Positions 27,651 to 36,615 of a stretch of 64,000 nucleotides of DNA are shown piece by piece. The first letter of the stretch is position 1; each line of letters opens with the position of its first letter. The position numbers and the translations under genes were made by a program. Below the pieces are notes generated by a model, which was not told where the DNA came from, did no database searches, and saw nothing but the letters and a program-made list of their open reading frames with translations. Origin of the DNA: Bifidobacterium longum subsp. infantis ATCC 15697 = JCM 1222 = DSM 20088 (lineage in GTDB: Bacteria > Actinomycetota > Actinomycetes > Actinomycetales > Bifidobacteriaceae); contig NC_017219.1 in assembly GCF_000269965.1 (NCBI RefSeq), forward strand, positions 124,001-188,000, read 5' to 3'.

Positions 27651-29288
27651 ATGTTGGAACCGTACGTGCGCCCGGGTATTGACGACCGCCCGGATCTCGA
27701 CAAGGCATTGAGTCCCGAAGACAAGGATGCCGTGGCCCGACTGGCCATCAAAGATCGTCGGCGTCCTCCCGAGGCATCCGCCGATCAGCCCGAGGCCCAG
27801 GCCGTGCGTCTGGCGGCCGCCGGTTCGTCGGCTGCTGCCGCTGCCGCGGCCAGCGTGGATGCCCCTGCGCCTGATCTGTCGTCTGCATATCTCGATATGC
27901 GCGATCCGATGGTCGCCGCCAATGGTCAGCGACCCACCACGGGCCAGGTATCCCGTCTCAACTGGGGGTTCTTCGCCGCTTCCATTCTGGTCGGCGCACC
28001 TTGGATAGCATTGAATACCATCGCCATGCCCAACGCGGTGGCTCGTCTGTTCGGCTACGACACCGCTTCTGCCATATCGGTCACCATCAATCCGTCCACC
28101 GGCCGTCCGCTGCCCGTCGCCACTGACTTGGTGGTGCCTCTGGCCGTGCTGGTGGTCGTTGGCGTGGTGGCCTCCATGTTCGCGATGCCCTTGGTCTCCG
28201 CGCTGTCCGACCGCACACGTATTCCTCTGGGCCGCCGTACCCCGTGGATGGTGGCGGGTGGCGTGCTGTGCGCGCTGATCACGCTGGTTCTGGGGCAGAA
28301 CACAGGCCTCGTAGTGCTGTGTTTCTTCTGGGCGCTCATGCAGTTTGCCTATGCGATGATTTCCGTGCCGTTGGCCAGCGCCATCAGCGAACGGGTTCCG
28401 GACAAATTCCGTCCGCGCATTGAGCGCTGGCACGGTATCGGCGTGATGCTTGGCCAAGCGCTTGGTGTATGCATGGGTGCGCTCGGCGTGATGTTCGACT
28501 CCTTCACGCCGTTTGCCTACACCGCCGTGCTGTTTGCGGTTTCCGGCATCCTGACCGTGATCATGCTGCCCAAGGAGCCTTCCAGCCAGGAGCAGCCACA
28601 TCAACGATTCGAGTCGAGCCAGGTGTTTGACCAGCTGCGTCCGCCGGCACATGCGCCTGCATTCGCCCGTGTGTTCGCCGCTCGCGTGTGCATGATGACG
28701 GGCGTTGGACTGACCGGGGTCTTTCTGTGGTATCTCGTGCGCTTTTGGGTGTATGGCAAGGCTGTGGTGTTCACTTCCGCGCCATTGACCATTCCCGCGG
28801 GCCTCCTCATCGCCGGCATGGCCGCGGCAACGCTCATCGGTGCTGCGCTCGCGTCCTGGGCCGCTGGGCCGATCTCCGAGAAGATCGAGGAACGGAACAT
28901 CGCCACCACTGCAGTGGTGGCGGCATCCTGCCTGCTGTATGCCATCGGCGTGGCGGTGGCATGGGGGCTCGGCGTCTGGTCCACCGGCACGGCACGCGAA
29001 AACGGCATGCTGCTCTTCGCGCTGATCTCCGGATTCGCCTTCGGCGTCTACGATGCGTTAGGCCTTGAACTGGTAATGAATGCCCTACCCGACCCGCGCA
29101 ACGCCGGTCATGATCTCGGCATCTATGCACTGTCCAATTCGGTCGGACTGGCGCTCGCCGCCATCATCGGCGCGCTACTGGTGAACGCCTTCGAGCACAG
29201 CTTCGGCTATTACCTGCTCTTCCCGTCCGCCATCGTCATGGTGCTGCTGGCCGGAATCGTCACCCTCGCCGCCGAGTCCGCGCAATGA
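27651..29288 (+). CDS. scrT: Sucrose/H+ symporter-like MFS transporter
   Basis: Membrane carrier of 545 residues with about 12 helices and an 85-residue polar N-terminal tail. The loop LVSALSDRTRIPLGRRTPWMVAGG after helix 2 matches the plant SUT/SLC45 and GPH-like sucrose carriers. Location behind scrR and scrP points to sucrose uptake; shorter sucrose oligosaccharides are possible. ATG 27651 has only a weak upstream AAAGAG. Confidence 0.85.
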   Translation: MLEPYVRPGIDDRPDLDKALSPEDKDAVARLAIKDRRRPPEASADQPEAQAVRLAAAGSSAAAAAAASVDAPAPDLSSAYLDMRDPMVAANGQRPTTGQVSRLNWGFFAASILVGAPWIALNTIAMPNAVARLFGYDTASAISVTINPSTGRPLPVATDLVVPLAVLVVVGVVASMFAMPLVSALSDRTRIPLGRRTPWMVAGGVLCALITLVLGQNTGLVVLCFFWALMQFAYAMISVPLASAISERVPDKFRPRIERWHGIGVMLGQALGVCMGALGVMFDSFTPFAYTAVLFAVSGILTVIMLPKEPSSQEQPHQRFESSQVFDQLRPPAHAPAFARVFAARVCMMTGVGLTGVFLWYLVRFWVYGKAVVFTSAPLTIPAGLLIAGMAAATLIGAALASWAAGPISEKIEERNIATTAVVAASCLLYAIGVAVAWGLGVWSTGTARENGMLLFALISGFAFGVYDALGLELVMNALPDPRNAGHDLGIYALSNSVGLALAAIIGALLVNAFEHSFGYYLLFPSAIVMVLLAGIVTLAAESAQ

Positions 29289-29465
29289 CGGGCCGGTCCG
29301 GCTCCCCGGCCGCCGGCGGCGTTCCTCCCCGCGGCGGGGGCGTTCGTCTCGGCGACGTGGCGTCCACAATGTGAACCCTTGCTGGATTGGCAAGACAGCC
29401 AGACCTATGTTTACATTCCAGTTCAGGTCGAACGGCCTGAGGAAATACCGAAAGGAGGCCACGCG

Positions 29466-29534
29466 ATGACTGGATTCAATGCTTCTGCGTTTGTATCCGC
29501 ACGAATTATTAGCCCGTCTTCGCTGGCGGACTAA
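29466..29534 (+). CDS. Putative 22-residue leader peptide
   Basis: ATG 29466 has one of the best ribosome sites in the window (GAAAGGAGG, 6 bases away). The peptide contains a Phe-Val-Ser-Ala-Arg-Ile-Ile-Ser-Pro-Ser-Ser-Leu run with tandem ATT Ile codons at 29505-29510 and stops at 29532-29534, 17 bases before a strong terminator. This is the arrangement of an attenuation leader. Downstream are an MHS transporter and, after 1.8 kb, ilvC, so a link to branched-chain amino acids is attractive but unproven. Confidence 0.5.
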   Translation: MTGFNASAFVSARIISPSSLAD

Positions 29535-29551
29535 TTCGGCATTGATGCTTG

Positions 29552-29627
29552 AAGCCCCGTCAACGAAGGCAGGGCCAATCAAGCTGACACAATCGGTAAG
29601 GCCCTGCAAGATGCGGGGCTTTTTTTG
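29552..29627 (+). terminator. Intrinsic terminator with alternative pairing (attenuator candidate)
   Basis: AAGCCCCG/CGGGGCTT form the outer stem and GCAGGGCC/GGCCCTGC the inner stem, followed by seven Ts. The 5' inner arm (29564-29575) can instead pair with 29512-29522 inside the leader peptide: 11 bp with one bulged base. The two structures exclude each other, which is what transcription attenuation needs. Confidence 0.7.
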
Positions 29628-29766
29628 TTGCGCTCACAAGGCTTACGGCAGAATCCCGCAGACGGAAACGGTAGCGGACAGTACACGGCAACAGAACAAC
29701 AACCTCCCTGTGAGACGAAATAATCGCCCGCCAATGAGAGTGAACGAGAGCAAAACAGGAGTAACA

Positions 29767-31134
29767 ATGACTGCAGCAGTCGAAGAGACTGGCTTAGGGC
29801 AGGCGGCAGGTAAAGCCGCTACCTTGGTACGCGATTCGGTCAAGACCGTGATCGCCGCATCGATGGTCGGTACCGCCATCGAATTCTATGACTTCTACGC
29901 CTACGGCACCGCCGCGGCAAACTACTTCCCGCACATCTTCTTCTCCGCGAAGGACAACCCCACCGTCGCACTGCTGATGAGCTTGCTGACCTTCGCCATC
30001 GCCTTCATCGCCCGCCCGCTGGGCTCGCTGATCTTCGGCCACTTCGGCGATCGCATGGGCCGCAAGACCACGCTGGTCGTGAGCCTCATGACCATGGGTG
30101 TCGGCACCTTCCTGATTGGCTGCCTGCCCACCTACGATCAGGTCGGCGTTGGTGCAGTCGCCATCCTCTGCCTCCTGCGCTTCATCCAGGGCATCGGCCT
30201 GGGCGGCGAATGGTCCGGCGCGGCACTGGTCGCCACCGAGAACGCGCCTGAAGACAAGCGCGCACTGTACGGCTCCTTCCCGGAGCTGGGCGCGCCGATC
30301 GGCTTCTTCCTGTCCAACGGCACCTACTTCGTGCTCGAATCCTTCAACAATCAGGACGCGATGCTGGCTTGGGGCTGGCGTGTGCCGTTCCTGCTGTCCG
30401 CCATCCTGGTGATCGTCGGCCTCGTGGTTCGCGTTCACATGGAGGAGACCCCGATCTTCCGTATGGCTCAGGAGCAGAAGAAGGTCGTCAAGTCCCCGCT
30501 GACCGAGGTCTTCCGCAAGTCCTGGCGTCAGGTGCTGCAGGCCACCTTCCTCGTGGCCGTGACCTACACGCTGTTCTACACGCTCGCCACCTGGTCCCTC
30601 GCTTGGGGCACCAAGGAGCAGGGCGAAGGCGGCGGCGGCCTTGGCTTCACCAACCAGGAATACCTGCTCATGCTCATGATCTCCATCTGCGTGTTCGCCC
30701 TGTTCATCGTGCTGTCCTGCCTGTACGCGGACAAGATCGGCCGCAAGCGCGTGCTGACCTTCTCCTCCTGCGCACTCGTCGTGTTCGCCGTGCTCTTCCC
30801 GTTCCTGCTGGACGGTGGTCTGGTCGGGCAGAAGAACTTCCTCGCCAACATGGTGTTCCTGTGCGTTGGCTTTGCCCTGATGGGCGTCGCCTTCGGCCCG
30901 ATCGGCGCGTTCCTGCCTGAACTGTTCGAGGCGAACGTGCGCTACTCCGGCTCCGGCATCGGCTACAATCTGGCCGCCATCGTCGGCGCGGCGTTCGTGC
31001 CGACCATCGCCACTTGGCTGAGCTCCCACTGGGGCGTCCACTCCGTGGGCCTCTACCTCGCCGTGATGGCCGTGTGCTGCCTGGTGTCGGTCCTGACCTG
31101 CCGTGAGACGAAGGACGCTGACTTTACCAAGTGA
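29767..31134 (+). CDS. MHS-family metabolite:H+ symporter
   Basis: MFS carrier of 455 residues. MVGTAIEFYDFYAYGTAAA in helix 1, FGHFGDRMGRKTTLV between helices 2 and 3, and RFIQGIGLGGEWSGAAL are hallmarks of the metabolite:H+ symporter group (ProP, shikimate, alpha-ketoglutarate carriers). Substrate not recognisable; position before ilvC and behind an attenuator-like leader might suggest an amino acid or keto acid. ATG 29767 lies 9 bases after CAGGAG. Confidence 0.88.
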   Translation: MTAAVEETGLGQAAGKAATLVRDSVKTVIAASMVGTAIEFYDFYAYGTAAANYFPHIFFSAKDNPTVALLMSLLTFAIAFIARPLGSLIFGHFGDRMGRKTTLVVSLMTMGVGTFLIGCLPTYDQVGVGAVAILCLLRFIQGIGLGGEWSGAALVATENAPEDKRALYGSFPELGAPIGFFLSNGTYFVLESFNNQDAMLAWGWRVPFLLSAILVIVGLVVRVHMEETPIFRMAQEQKKVVKSPLTEVFRKSWRQVLQATFLVAVTYTLFYTLATWSLAWGTKEQGEGGGGLGFTNQEYLLMLMISICVFALFIVLSCLYADKIGRKRVLTFSSCALVVFAVLFPFLLDGGLVGQKNFLANMVFLCVGFALMGVAFGPIGAFLPELFEANVRYSGSGIGYNLAAIVGAAFVPTIATWLSSHWGVHSVGLYLAVMAVCCLVSVLTCRETKDADFTK

Positions 31135-31205
31135 AATCCTCCATAACTAAATATCGCCAAGTTCACAACGTGAAAAATCTCAATTCCACTAAGTGAACCT
31201 CTGCA

Positions 31206-31252
31206 GGGCTTTTCCGGGTCAACAGGACTAAACCTGCATATCGGAAAAGCCC
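31206..31252 (+). other. Stem-loop upstream of ilvC
   Basis: GGGCTTTTCCG and CGGAAAAGCCC pair perfectly (11 bp); CAGG-ACTAAA-CCTG forms a nested hairpin within the 25-nt loop. No T-run follows. It sits 105 bases before the first ilvC and may be a processing site, a weak terminator of the MHS gene or part of an ilvC leader. The rest of the 222-base gap is A-rich. Confidence 0.55.
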
Positions 31253-31356
31253 ACAAGGAAAGCCAAAACTAAAAACAGTTTCTGCAGAACCAGCAGAGCA
31301 CAATAACAATTAAAGATTTCACCCCCATAAACAAATAAATAAAAGGAGCGCCAAAA

Positions 31357-32409
31357 ATGGCAGCAACTATCTGGTACGAGAAGGACGCCGATCTGTCCGT
31401 GTTCGATGGCAAGAAGGTCGCCATCTTGGGCTACGGCTCTCAGGGTCACGCTCACGCACTGAACCTGCGTGACTCCGGTGTCGACGTGGTCGTCGGCCTG
31501 CGTCCGACCTCCAAGTCTGTCGAGTTCGCCAAGGAGCAGGGCCTCGAGGTCAAGCCGGTTGGCGAGGCCGTCGCCGAGGCTGACGTTGTGATGATCCTTC
31601 TGCCTGACCAGTACCAGGCCAAGGTCTACAAGGAAGAAGTTGAGCCGAACCTGAAGCCGGGCGCTGCCCTGGCGTTCGCCCACGGCTTCAACATCCACTA
31701 CGGCTACATCAAGCCGTCCGAGGATCACCCGGTGTTCATGGTTGCCCCGAAGGGCCCGGGCCACATCGTTCGTCGTGAGTACGCCGCTGGCCGTGGCGTC
31801 CCGGTCGTCGTTGCCGTCGAGCAGGACCCGGACGGCAAGACCTGGCCGTTGTGCCTGGCTTACGCCAAGGCTCTGGGCGCTCTGCGTGCAGGCGCCATCA
31901 AGACCACCTTCACCGAGGAGACCGAGACCGATCTGTTCGGTGAGCAGGACGTCCTCATGGGTGGCATCAACCACCTGTGCGATCTCGGCTTCGACGTGCT
32001 GACCGAGGCTGGCTACCAGCCGGAGATCGCCTACTTCGAGGTGTTCCACGAGCTGAAGATGCTCGTCGACCTGGCTAACGAGGGTGGCCTGAACAAGGCT
32101 CGCTGGTCCTGCTCCGACACCGCTCAGTACGGCGACTACACCTCCACCGTCATCACCGACGAGACCAAGAAGCGCATGCAGTACCAGCTCAAGCGCATTC
32201 AGGACGGCTCCTTCGCCAAGGAGTTCATGGACGACCAGGCCGCTGGCGCCCCGAAGTTCAAGAAGCTGCAGGAAGAGTACTCTCACCCGCACCTCGAGAC
32301 CGTCGGCCCGAAGCTGCGCGCCATGTTCTCCTGGAACAACGCCGAGGCCAAGGACAAGGACGAGGCCGAGTCCTTCAACGGCAAGATCGCCCGTACCCAG
32401 GTTCAGTGA
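31357..32409 (+). CDS. ilvC: Ketol-acid reductoisomerase (class I), copy 1
   Basis: Second step of valine, leucine and isoleucine synthesis, 350 residues. Rossmann motif [20 protein letters not shown] near residue 24, cofactor loop GLRPTSKS, and the C-terminal knotted helical domain with [19 protein letters not shown] and EIAYFEV (magnesium ligands). ATG 31357 follows AAAAGGAG. A second copy lies 3.9 kb downstream; the proteins differ mainly in surface residues. Confidence 0.97.
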   Translation: MAATIWYEKDADLSVFDGKKVAILGYGSQGHAHALNLRDSGVDVVVGLRPTSKSVEFAKEQGLEVKPVGEAVAEADVVMILLPDQYQAKVYKEEVEPNLKPGAALAFAHGFNIHYGYIKPSEDHPVFMVAPKGPGHIVRREYAAGRGVPVVVAVEQDPDGKTWPLCLAYAKALGALRAGAIKTTFTEETETDLFGEQDVLMGGINHLCDLGFDVLTEAGYQPEIAYFEVFHELKMLVDLANEGGLNKARWSCSDTAQYGDYTSTVITDETKKRMQYQLKRIQDGSFAKEFMDDQAAGAPKFKKLQEEYSHPHLETVGPKLRAMFSWNNAEAKDKDEAESFNGKIARTQVQ

Positions 32410-32414
32410 CCTAT

Positions 32415-32464
32415 GACCTCCTTCTGATGAGGGAGGTGGCATCGCGTAGCGATGGCGGAGGGAG
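32415..32464. repeat. Two-hairpin intergenic repeat after ilvC
   Basis: CCTCC-TTCTGATGA-GGGAGG hairpin is followed by GGCATCGCGTAGCGATGGC-type hairpin and GGAGGGAG. The order hairpin, short hairpin, second GA-rich arm matches the tail of the element at 62331 and seems a diverged member of the same family. Confidence 0.5.
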
Positions 32465-32496
32465 AGATCGTTAGGATTAAATCCCTTTGTACAAGC

Positions 32497-32543
32497 AAGA
32501 AACCGCCGTTCCCGTTCATACGGGAGCGGCGGTTTCTTGTGTT
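32497..32543. terminator. Bidirectional terminator between ilvC and the biotin transporter
   Basis: AAGAAACCGCCGTTCCCG pairs with CGGGAGCGGCGGTTTCTT around 6 bases. T-rich ends on both strands allow it to stop ilvC (+) and ecfT (-) transcription. Confidence 0.85.
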
Positions 32544-32555
32544 CAGTCGAATCAG

Positions 32556-33149
32556 CTACAGCCCACGACTATCGAGCGCATCGGCCAGCTCGTCGGACTG
32601 CTTCAGGATAAGCACCAGCAGAGGCACCGCCCATGCGGTCACGCCACCGTGACCTCCACGGGCCTGATTCGCTTCCCGCACAATTCGCACATTGCGATTA
32701 ATCAGTGGAATCGCTGAGATGGTCAATGCGCACAGTAGCCCAATGCGGTCCGGATTGACGCCGAATCGTCGCAATGGCCGCAATGCTGCCAGCACGGTAT
32801 CCAGCATGTCTTCAGTGCGGGTGGTGAGTGTTACCAGATTTGCGATCATGACCAGTTCAAGTACGCGCACCGCATTGAACGCCGTGGTTTGCCATGGCAC
32901 AAAGAACACCTGCACCACCACGGTGAATGCCACCACCCACCACGCGCTCCACAATTGACGAGCAAAAACGTGCGGACCAAGGCCGGACATGGCATACCAT
33001 ATTGCGCATAGCGCGCCGCAGACGGCTATCGCCCACCACGATAGGTGCGGAATCACCAATACCGTTGCCATCACCAGTGACACGATGAGTTTCACTGCGG
33101 CAGGGCATCGATGCAGCACGCTATCGCCTGCGATATACAGCGAAATCAT
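32556..33149 (-). CDS. bioN: ECF transporter transmembrane subunit EcfT/BioN
   Basis: Membrane coupling subunit, 197 residues with about five helices. C-terminal cytosolic motif region (ALRPLRRFGV and NRNVRIVREANQARGGHGG) provides the Ala-Arg-Gly coupling helices. Forms the energising module with the ATPase gene, which it overlaps by four bases, and serves BioY. Typical for a dedicated biotin ECF transporter (three-gene bioYMN). Confidence 0.88.
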   Translation of the reverse strand: MISLYIAGDSVLHRCPAAVKLIVSLVMATVLVIPHLSWWAIAVCGALCAIWYAMSGLGPHVFARQLWSAWWVVAFTVVVQVFFVPWQTTAFNAVRVLELVMIANLVTLTTRTEDMLDTVLAALRPLRRFGVNPDRIGLLCALTISAIPLINRNVRIVREANQARGGHGGVTAWAVPLLVLILKQSDELADALDSRGL

Positions 33150-33880
33150 AGGGATGCCTCGGCTTCTTCGTTGTCCGCGACGCCGCAGTCGGCAAGATAT
33201 CGCGCGATAACGTGGCGTGGCTCGCCGGTTTCGATAATGTGCCCATCGGCAAAGCGAACTGCCATATCGCAGCGTGCGGCAAGCCGAAGATTATGGGTGG
33301 AAACAATCAGCGGGCAGGCGATATCGTGTATCAGCAGGTTTTCGATGCGCGTCGCGTTGGGCAAATCGAGCATGGTGGTCGGCTCGTCGGCAAGCACCAG
33401 CCCCGGGTTGCGCACGAGCACGGCGGCAAGGGCCAGCATTTGTTTCTGCCCGCCAGACAGGCTGTGCGCCGGAGTACCAGCGTGAGGCGTTAGGCCGAAT
33501 GATTGCAGCTGACGGTCAACCAGTGCCGAAGACTCGGATTTGCTCAGCCCCATGCCCCGCAGCGAAAAGGCCACGTCTTCGGCTGGCGTGGGCATGATGA
33601 TTTGCGTGTCAGGGTCGGTGAACACGAACCCCACTTTGCGGTGCAGCTGCTTGGCTTGCCGTGTGGGGTCGAAGCCCATGACACGTATGGTGCCCGATGT
33701 GGGCTTGGCCAGACCGTCGATCAGACGGAGAAAAGTGGATTTACCTGAGCCGTTGACGCCAATGACGGCAATACGACGAGGGCCTGAGCCCCCAGCAAGA
33801 CCAAGGTCAAGCTGGCAACTCAGGTCATCAATAATACGTTTGCCTTCTGCCTCGACGCTCACATGGTCGAAGACGATCAT
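33146..33880 (-). CDS. bioM: ECF transporter ATPase EcfA/BioM
   Basis: ABC ATPase of 244 residues. Walker A GVNGSGKST at about 41-49, Q-loop region FTDPDTQIIM, signature LSGGQKQMLALA, Walker B LVLADEPTTMLDL. A single ATPase gene suggests a homodimer, as in BioMNY systems. Overlaps both neighbours by four bases. Confidence 0.92.
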   Translation of the reverse strand: MIVFDHVSVEAEGKRIIDDLSCQLDLGLAGGSGPRRIAVIGVNGSGKSTFLRLIDGLAKPTSGTIRVMGFDPTRQAKQLHRKVGFVFTDPDTQIIMPTPAEDVAFSLRGMGLSKSESSALVDRQLQSFGLTPHAGTPAHSLSGGQKQMLALAAVLVRNPGLVLADEPTTMLDLPNATRIENLLIHDIACPLIVSTHNLRLAARCDMAVRFADGHIIETGEPRHVIARYLADCGVADNEEAEASL

Positions 33881-34443
33881 TTGCTAGCGCGCAACGATTC
33901 GGGGAATGCGGCCGGGTATGCGCGCATCAGCGCGGTGGCAATCAACGTGGCAATCACCACTTTGGCGATATCACCGGGAACAAAGATCATGCCGGAGATA
34001 ATAACACCCTTGAGAGGAGCGCCCATAACCAATGCCTGAACCGGGAATCCGATGGCATACGGAATCAGTACGCCGCCAACCAGGCTGGCCAGCGCACTCT
34101 TCCACCACACCAGACGATGGCCCTGATGTGCGATAAGTCCGATCACCAAGGCTCCAAGAATCCAGCCGTACAGATATCCAGCGCTTACACCCACGAAAAT
34201 CGCTGGACCGCCGTTGCCGCCAAGCAGGGGAATGCCGACGAAGGTGAGTACGAGCATCAGCAACACCGACAGCATTCCATTCACCGGTCCCAGAATCAGA
34301 CCCGCTAACATCACAGCAAGGGTTTGCAGAGTAATCGGTACCGGACCAACAGGAATGCGGATAAAGCTGAACACACTGAGCAACGCGGCGAACATGGCAA
34401 TGCGCACCAAGTCGCGGCTCGTGAAATGAACATGCGAAGCCAT
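33877..34443 (-). CDS. bioY: Biotin-binding S component BioY
   Basis: Substrate-specific membrane subunit for biotin, 188 residues. PVGPVPITLQTLAVMLAGLILGP and GGNGGPAIFVGVSAGYLYG are classic BioY motifs, and the last helix region GMIFVPGDIAK is conserved. The start at the complement of 34441-34443 has AAGGGA about 10 bases away; longer frames back to 34593 lack family sequence. First gene of a minus-strand bioY-bioM-bioN operon. Bifidobacteria commonly need external biotin (known of the genus). Confidence 0.93.
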   Translation of the reverse strand: MASHVHFTSRDLVRIAMFAALLSVFSFIRIPVGPVPITLQTLAVMLAGLILGPVNGMLSVLLMLVLTFVGIPLLGGNGGPAIFVGVSAGYLYGWILGALVIGLIAHQGHRLVWWKSALASLVGGVLIPYAIGFPVQALVMGAPLKGVIISGMIFVPGDIAKVVIATLIATALMRAYPAAFPESLRASK

Positions 34444-34697
34444 AATAAATACAGTCCCTTCATAGTAGTTGCCATGTGCTTTCGGCCGAATCTGTCCCTC
34501 CGCCCGATGCTCCCCATGGAGCTCGTGCGGCATATTGCTTGCACGAGTGTGGGTCGCAGACCGCTGCACATGACGAGTTGTAATAACGAGCACTCATGCT
34601 AACGATGATGAGCGGCGTGCGATTGGTTGGCCTGTACAAAAAATAGTGCATCTACTTGTGCAACACTGAATATTGGTCATAGCCGGAAAGGGGAGGC
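34444..34697. other. Divergent regulatory gap between bioY and the CHY zinc-finger gene
   Basis: No gene in either strand. Near 34638-34668 the stretch tagtgcatctacttgtgcaa contains near-direct GTGCA repeats that may be an operator or part of a promoter for the + strand gene. No known biotin operator was recognised. Confidence 0.25.
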
Positions 34698-35063
34698 ATG
34701 GTGAACGGCGTGCGTGACGGATCGCAGGACAAAGGCTGGAATCCAGCCATTCGCGGGCGTCTCGTGGATGGTCAGGGGCGATGTGTTCACTGGCATTCGC
34801 CATTGGATGTTGTTGCGAATCGTTTCGCCTGCTGTGACGAATATTACGCTTGCTACCGGTGCCATGATGAACTGGCTGGACATGATCGCATCGCGTGGCG
34901 AGACATGGATTCGCTCGCTGTGATGTGCGGTGTCTGCCGGCACCAGATGACGCCTCGCGAATACGGGCGGGCGATGGAGTCTGTTACTCCGTGCTGCCCT
35001 TGCTGCGGCGCACGGTTCAATCCTGGATGTGCCCTTCACCACGATATTTATTTCAGTGATTGA
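34698..35063 (+). CDS. CHY-type zinc-finger protein
   Basis: Small cytosolic protein of 121 residues with 11 Cys and 7 His. CVHWHSPLDVVANRFACCDE, then CYRCHDELAGH, CGVCRHQM and CCPCCGARFNPGC reproduce the CHY zinc-finger fold, with three or so zinc sites. Function of bacterial CHY proteins is not established; a role in metal or redox handling is possible. ATG 34698 follows AAAGGGGAGG. Confidence 0.85.
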   Translation: MVNGVRDGSQDKGWNPAIRGRLVDGQGRCVHWHSPLDVVANRFACCDEYYACYRCHDELAGHDRIAWRDMDSLAVMCGVCRHQMTPREYGRAMESVTPCCPCCGARFNPGCALHHDIYFSD

Positions 35064-35305
35064 TGGAGGCGGACGCTGGCGCAACTCTTGTTTTGGAATT
35101 GCTATGCGAGGGTGGTAAGTCTATTTCTCATGCTCTGGCGTGAAATAGCTCACGTTGTGGACTCTGACCGGGCTGTGGCCACGTTGTCGGTAGGATTGAA
35201 CTCGGTTTGAAGGACACAATCCTCGCAACACAGGACTTATCTGCACACCGTAGATACCCCGGCGCCCGTGGCGCCACACCCCACTACTGAAAAGGAGTGC
35301 CAATA

Positions 35306-36358
35306 ATGACAGCACAGATCTGGTATGAGAACGACGGTGATCTTTCTGTTCTCGAAGGCAAGAAGGTCGCAATCATCGGCTACGGCTCCCAGGGCCACGC
35401 CCACGCGCTGAACCTGCGCGATTCCGGTGTCGACGTGGTCGTCGGCCTGCGTCCGACCTCCAAGTCGGTCGACTTCGCCAAGGAGCAGGGCCTCGAGGTC
35501 AAGTCCGTGGCCGAGGCTTCCGCCGAGGCCGACGTGATCATGATCCTGGCCCCCGACCAGTACCAGCGCACCATCTGGGCCAACGACATCGAGCCCAACA
35601 TCAAGCCGGGTGCTGCCGTCGCCTTCGCTCATGGCTTCAACATTCACTACGGCTACATCAAGCCGTCTGAGGATCACCCGGTGTTCATGGTTGCCCCGAA
35701 GGGCCCGGGTCACATCGTTCGTCGTGAGTACGCCGCTGGCCGTGGCGTGCCGGTCGTCGTGGCCGTCGAGCAGGATCCGCGTGGCGATGGTTGGGCTCTG
35801 ACCCTGGCCTACGCCAAGGCCCTCGGTGCTCTGCGCGCCGGTGCCATCAAGACCACCTTCAAGGAAGAGACCGAGACCGATCTCTTCGGCGAGCAGAACG
35901 TGCTCATGGGTGGCGTGAACAAGCTCGTCGAGATGGGCTTCGAAGTCCTGACCGACGCCGGCTACCAGCCGGAGATCGCCTACTTCGAGGTCTGCCACGA
36001 GCTCAAGATGCTCGTCGATCTGATGAACGAGGGCGGCCTGAACAAGGCTCGTTGGTCCTGCTCCGACACCGCCCAGTACGGCGACTACGTCAACACCGTC
36101 ATCAACGAGGACTGCCGCAAGCGCATGGAATACCACCTGCAGCGCATCCAGGACGGCTCCTTCGCCAAGGAGTTCATCGACGATCAGGATGCCGGCGCCC
36201 CGCACTTCAAGGAACTGCAGGAGAAGTACTCCAACGAGCGCATCGAGACCGTCGGCCCGAAGCTGCGCGCCATGTTCTCCTGGAACAAGGATGGCGTCAA
36301 GGATGCCGACGAGGCCAACTCCTTCACCGGCAAGATCGCCCGCGCCCAGGTTCAGTGA
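35306..36358 (+). CDS. ilvC: Ketol-acid reductoisomerase (class I), copy 2
   Basis: 350 residues, same architecture as copy 1: [28 protein letters not shown] cofactor loop, [19 protein letters not shown] and EIAYFEV. ATG 35306 follows AAAAGGAG as in copy 1, but the 5' leaders differ, hinting at different regulation. DNA identity is patchy: about 31700-31830 and 35650-35780 are nearly identical while other parts differ more. Closed by a terminator at 36383. Confidence 0.97.
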   Translation: MTAQIWYENDGDLSVLEGKKVAIIGYGSQGHAHALNLRDSGVDVVVGLRPTSKSVDFAKEQGLEVKSVAEASAEADVIMILAPDQYQRTIWANDIEPNIKPGAAVAFAHGFNIHYGYIKPSEDHPVFMVAPKGPGHIVRREYAAGRGVPVVVAVEQDPRGDGWALTLAYAKALGALRAGAIKTTFKEETETDLFGEQNVLMGGVNKLVEMGFEVLTDAGYQPEIAYFEVCHELKMLVDLMNEGGLNKARWSCSDTAQYGDYVNTVINEDCRKRMEYHLQRIQDGSFAKEFIDDQDAGAPHFKELQEKYSNERIETVGPKLRAMFSWNKDGVKDADEANSFTGKIARAQVQ

Positions 36359-36382
36359 TTGCCGCTGACTAGCGCATACCAC

Positions 36383-36420
36383 AGGCCGCCGCTCCGATAC
36401 CTTCGAAGCGGCGGCCTTTC
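36383..36420 (+). terminator. Rho-independent terminator after ilvC copy 2
   Basis: AGGCCGCCGCT pairs with AGCGGCGGCCT, followed by ttc. GC-rich and compact. Confidence 0.85.
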
Positions 36421-36465
36421 CCATGGTCCCACCGCGTAGCCAAACCTCCACTACGTGGTGATTCT

Positions 36466-36609
36466 CTCATGGGGCGGTGAATCTCTCATGAGGCGGTTAA
36501 ACCCTCATGGGGCGGTGTTTCAAAATGGCTTAATTCCGCGGTTTCACCAATCCTTCAAACCGCCCCATGGGGAAATTACCGCCCCATGAGAGATTTACCA
36601 CCCCATGGA
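36466..36609. repeat. Large inverted repeat of CATGGGGCGGT units
   Basis: Three forward units (cores near 36468, 36487, 36505) read ctctcatg-ggcggt, and three inverted units (near 36557, 36578, 36597) read accgccccatg. The arms of about 55 bases pair with about 80 percent match around a loop of about 33 bases. It lies between the ilvC terminator and the end of the alpha-glucosidase gene. Confidence 0.75.
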
Positions 36610-36615
36610 AGCGCC

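Noticed and set aside
31135..31356. T-box riboswitch before ilvC
   Set aside because: No T-box sequence (TGGN-ACCGCG type) and no specifier loop could be found; only a simple stem-loop is present.
36466..36609. CRISPR array
   Set aside because: Units are close together, in two orientations and without unique spacers of regular length; no cas genes lie nearby.
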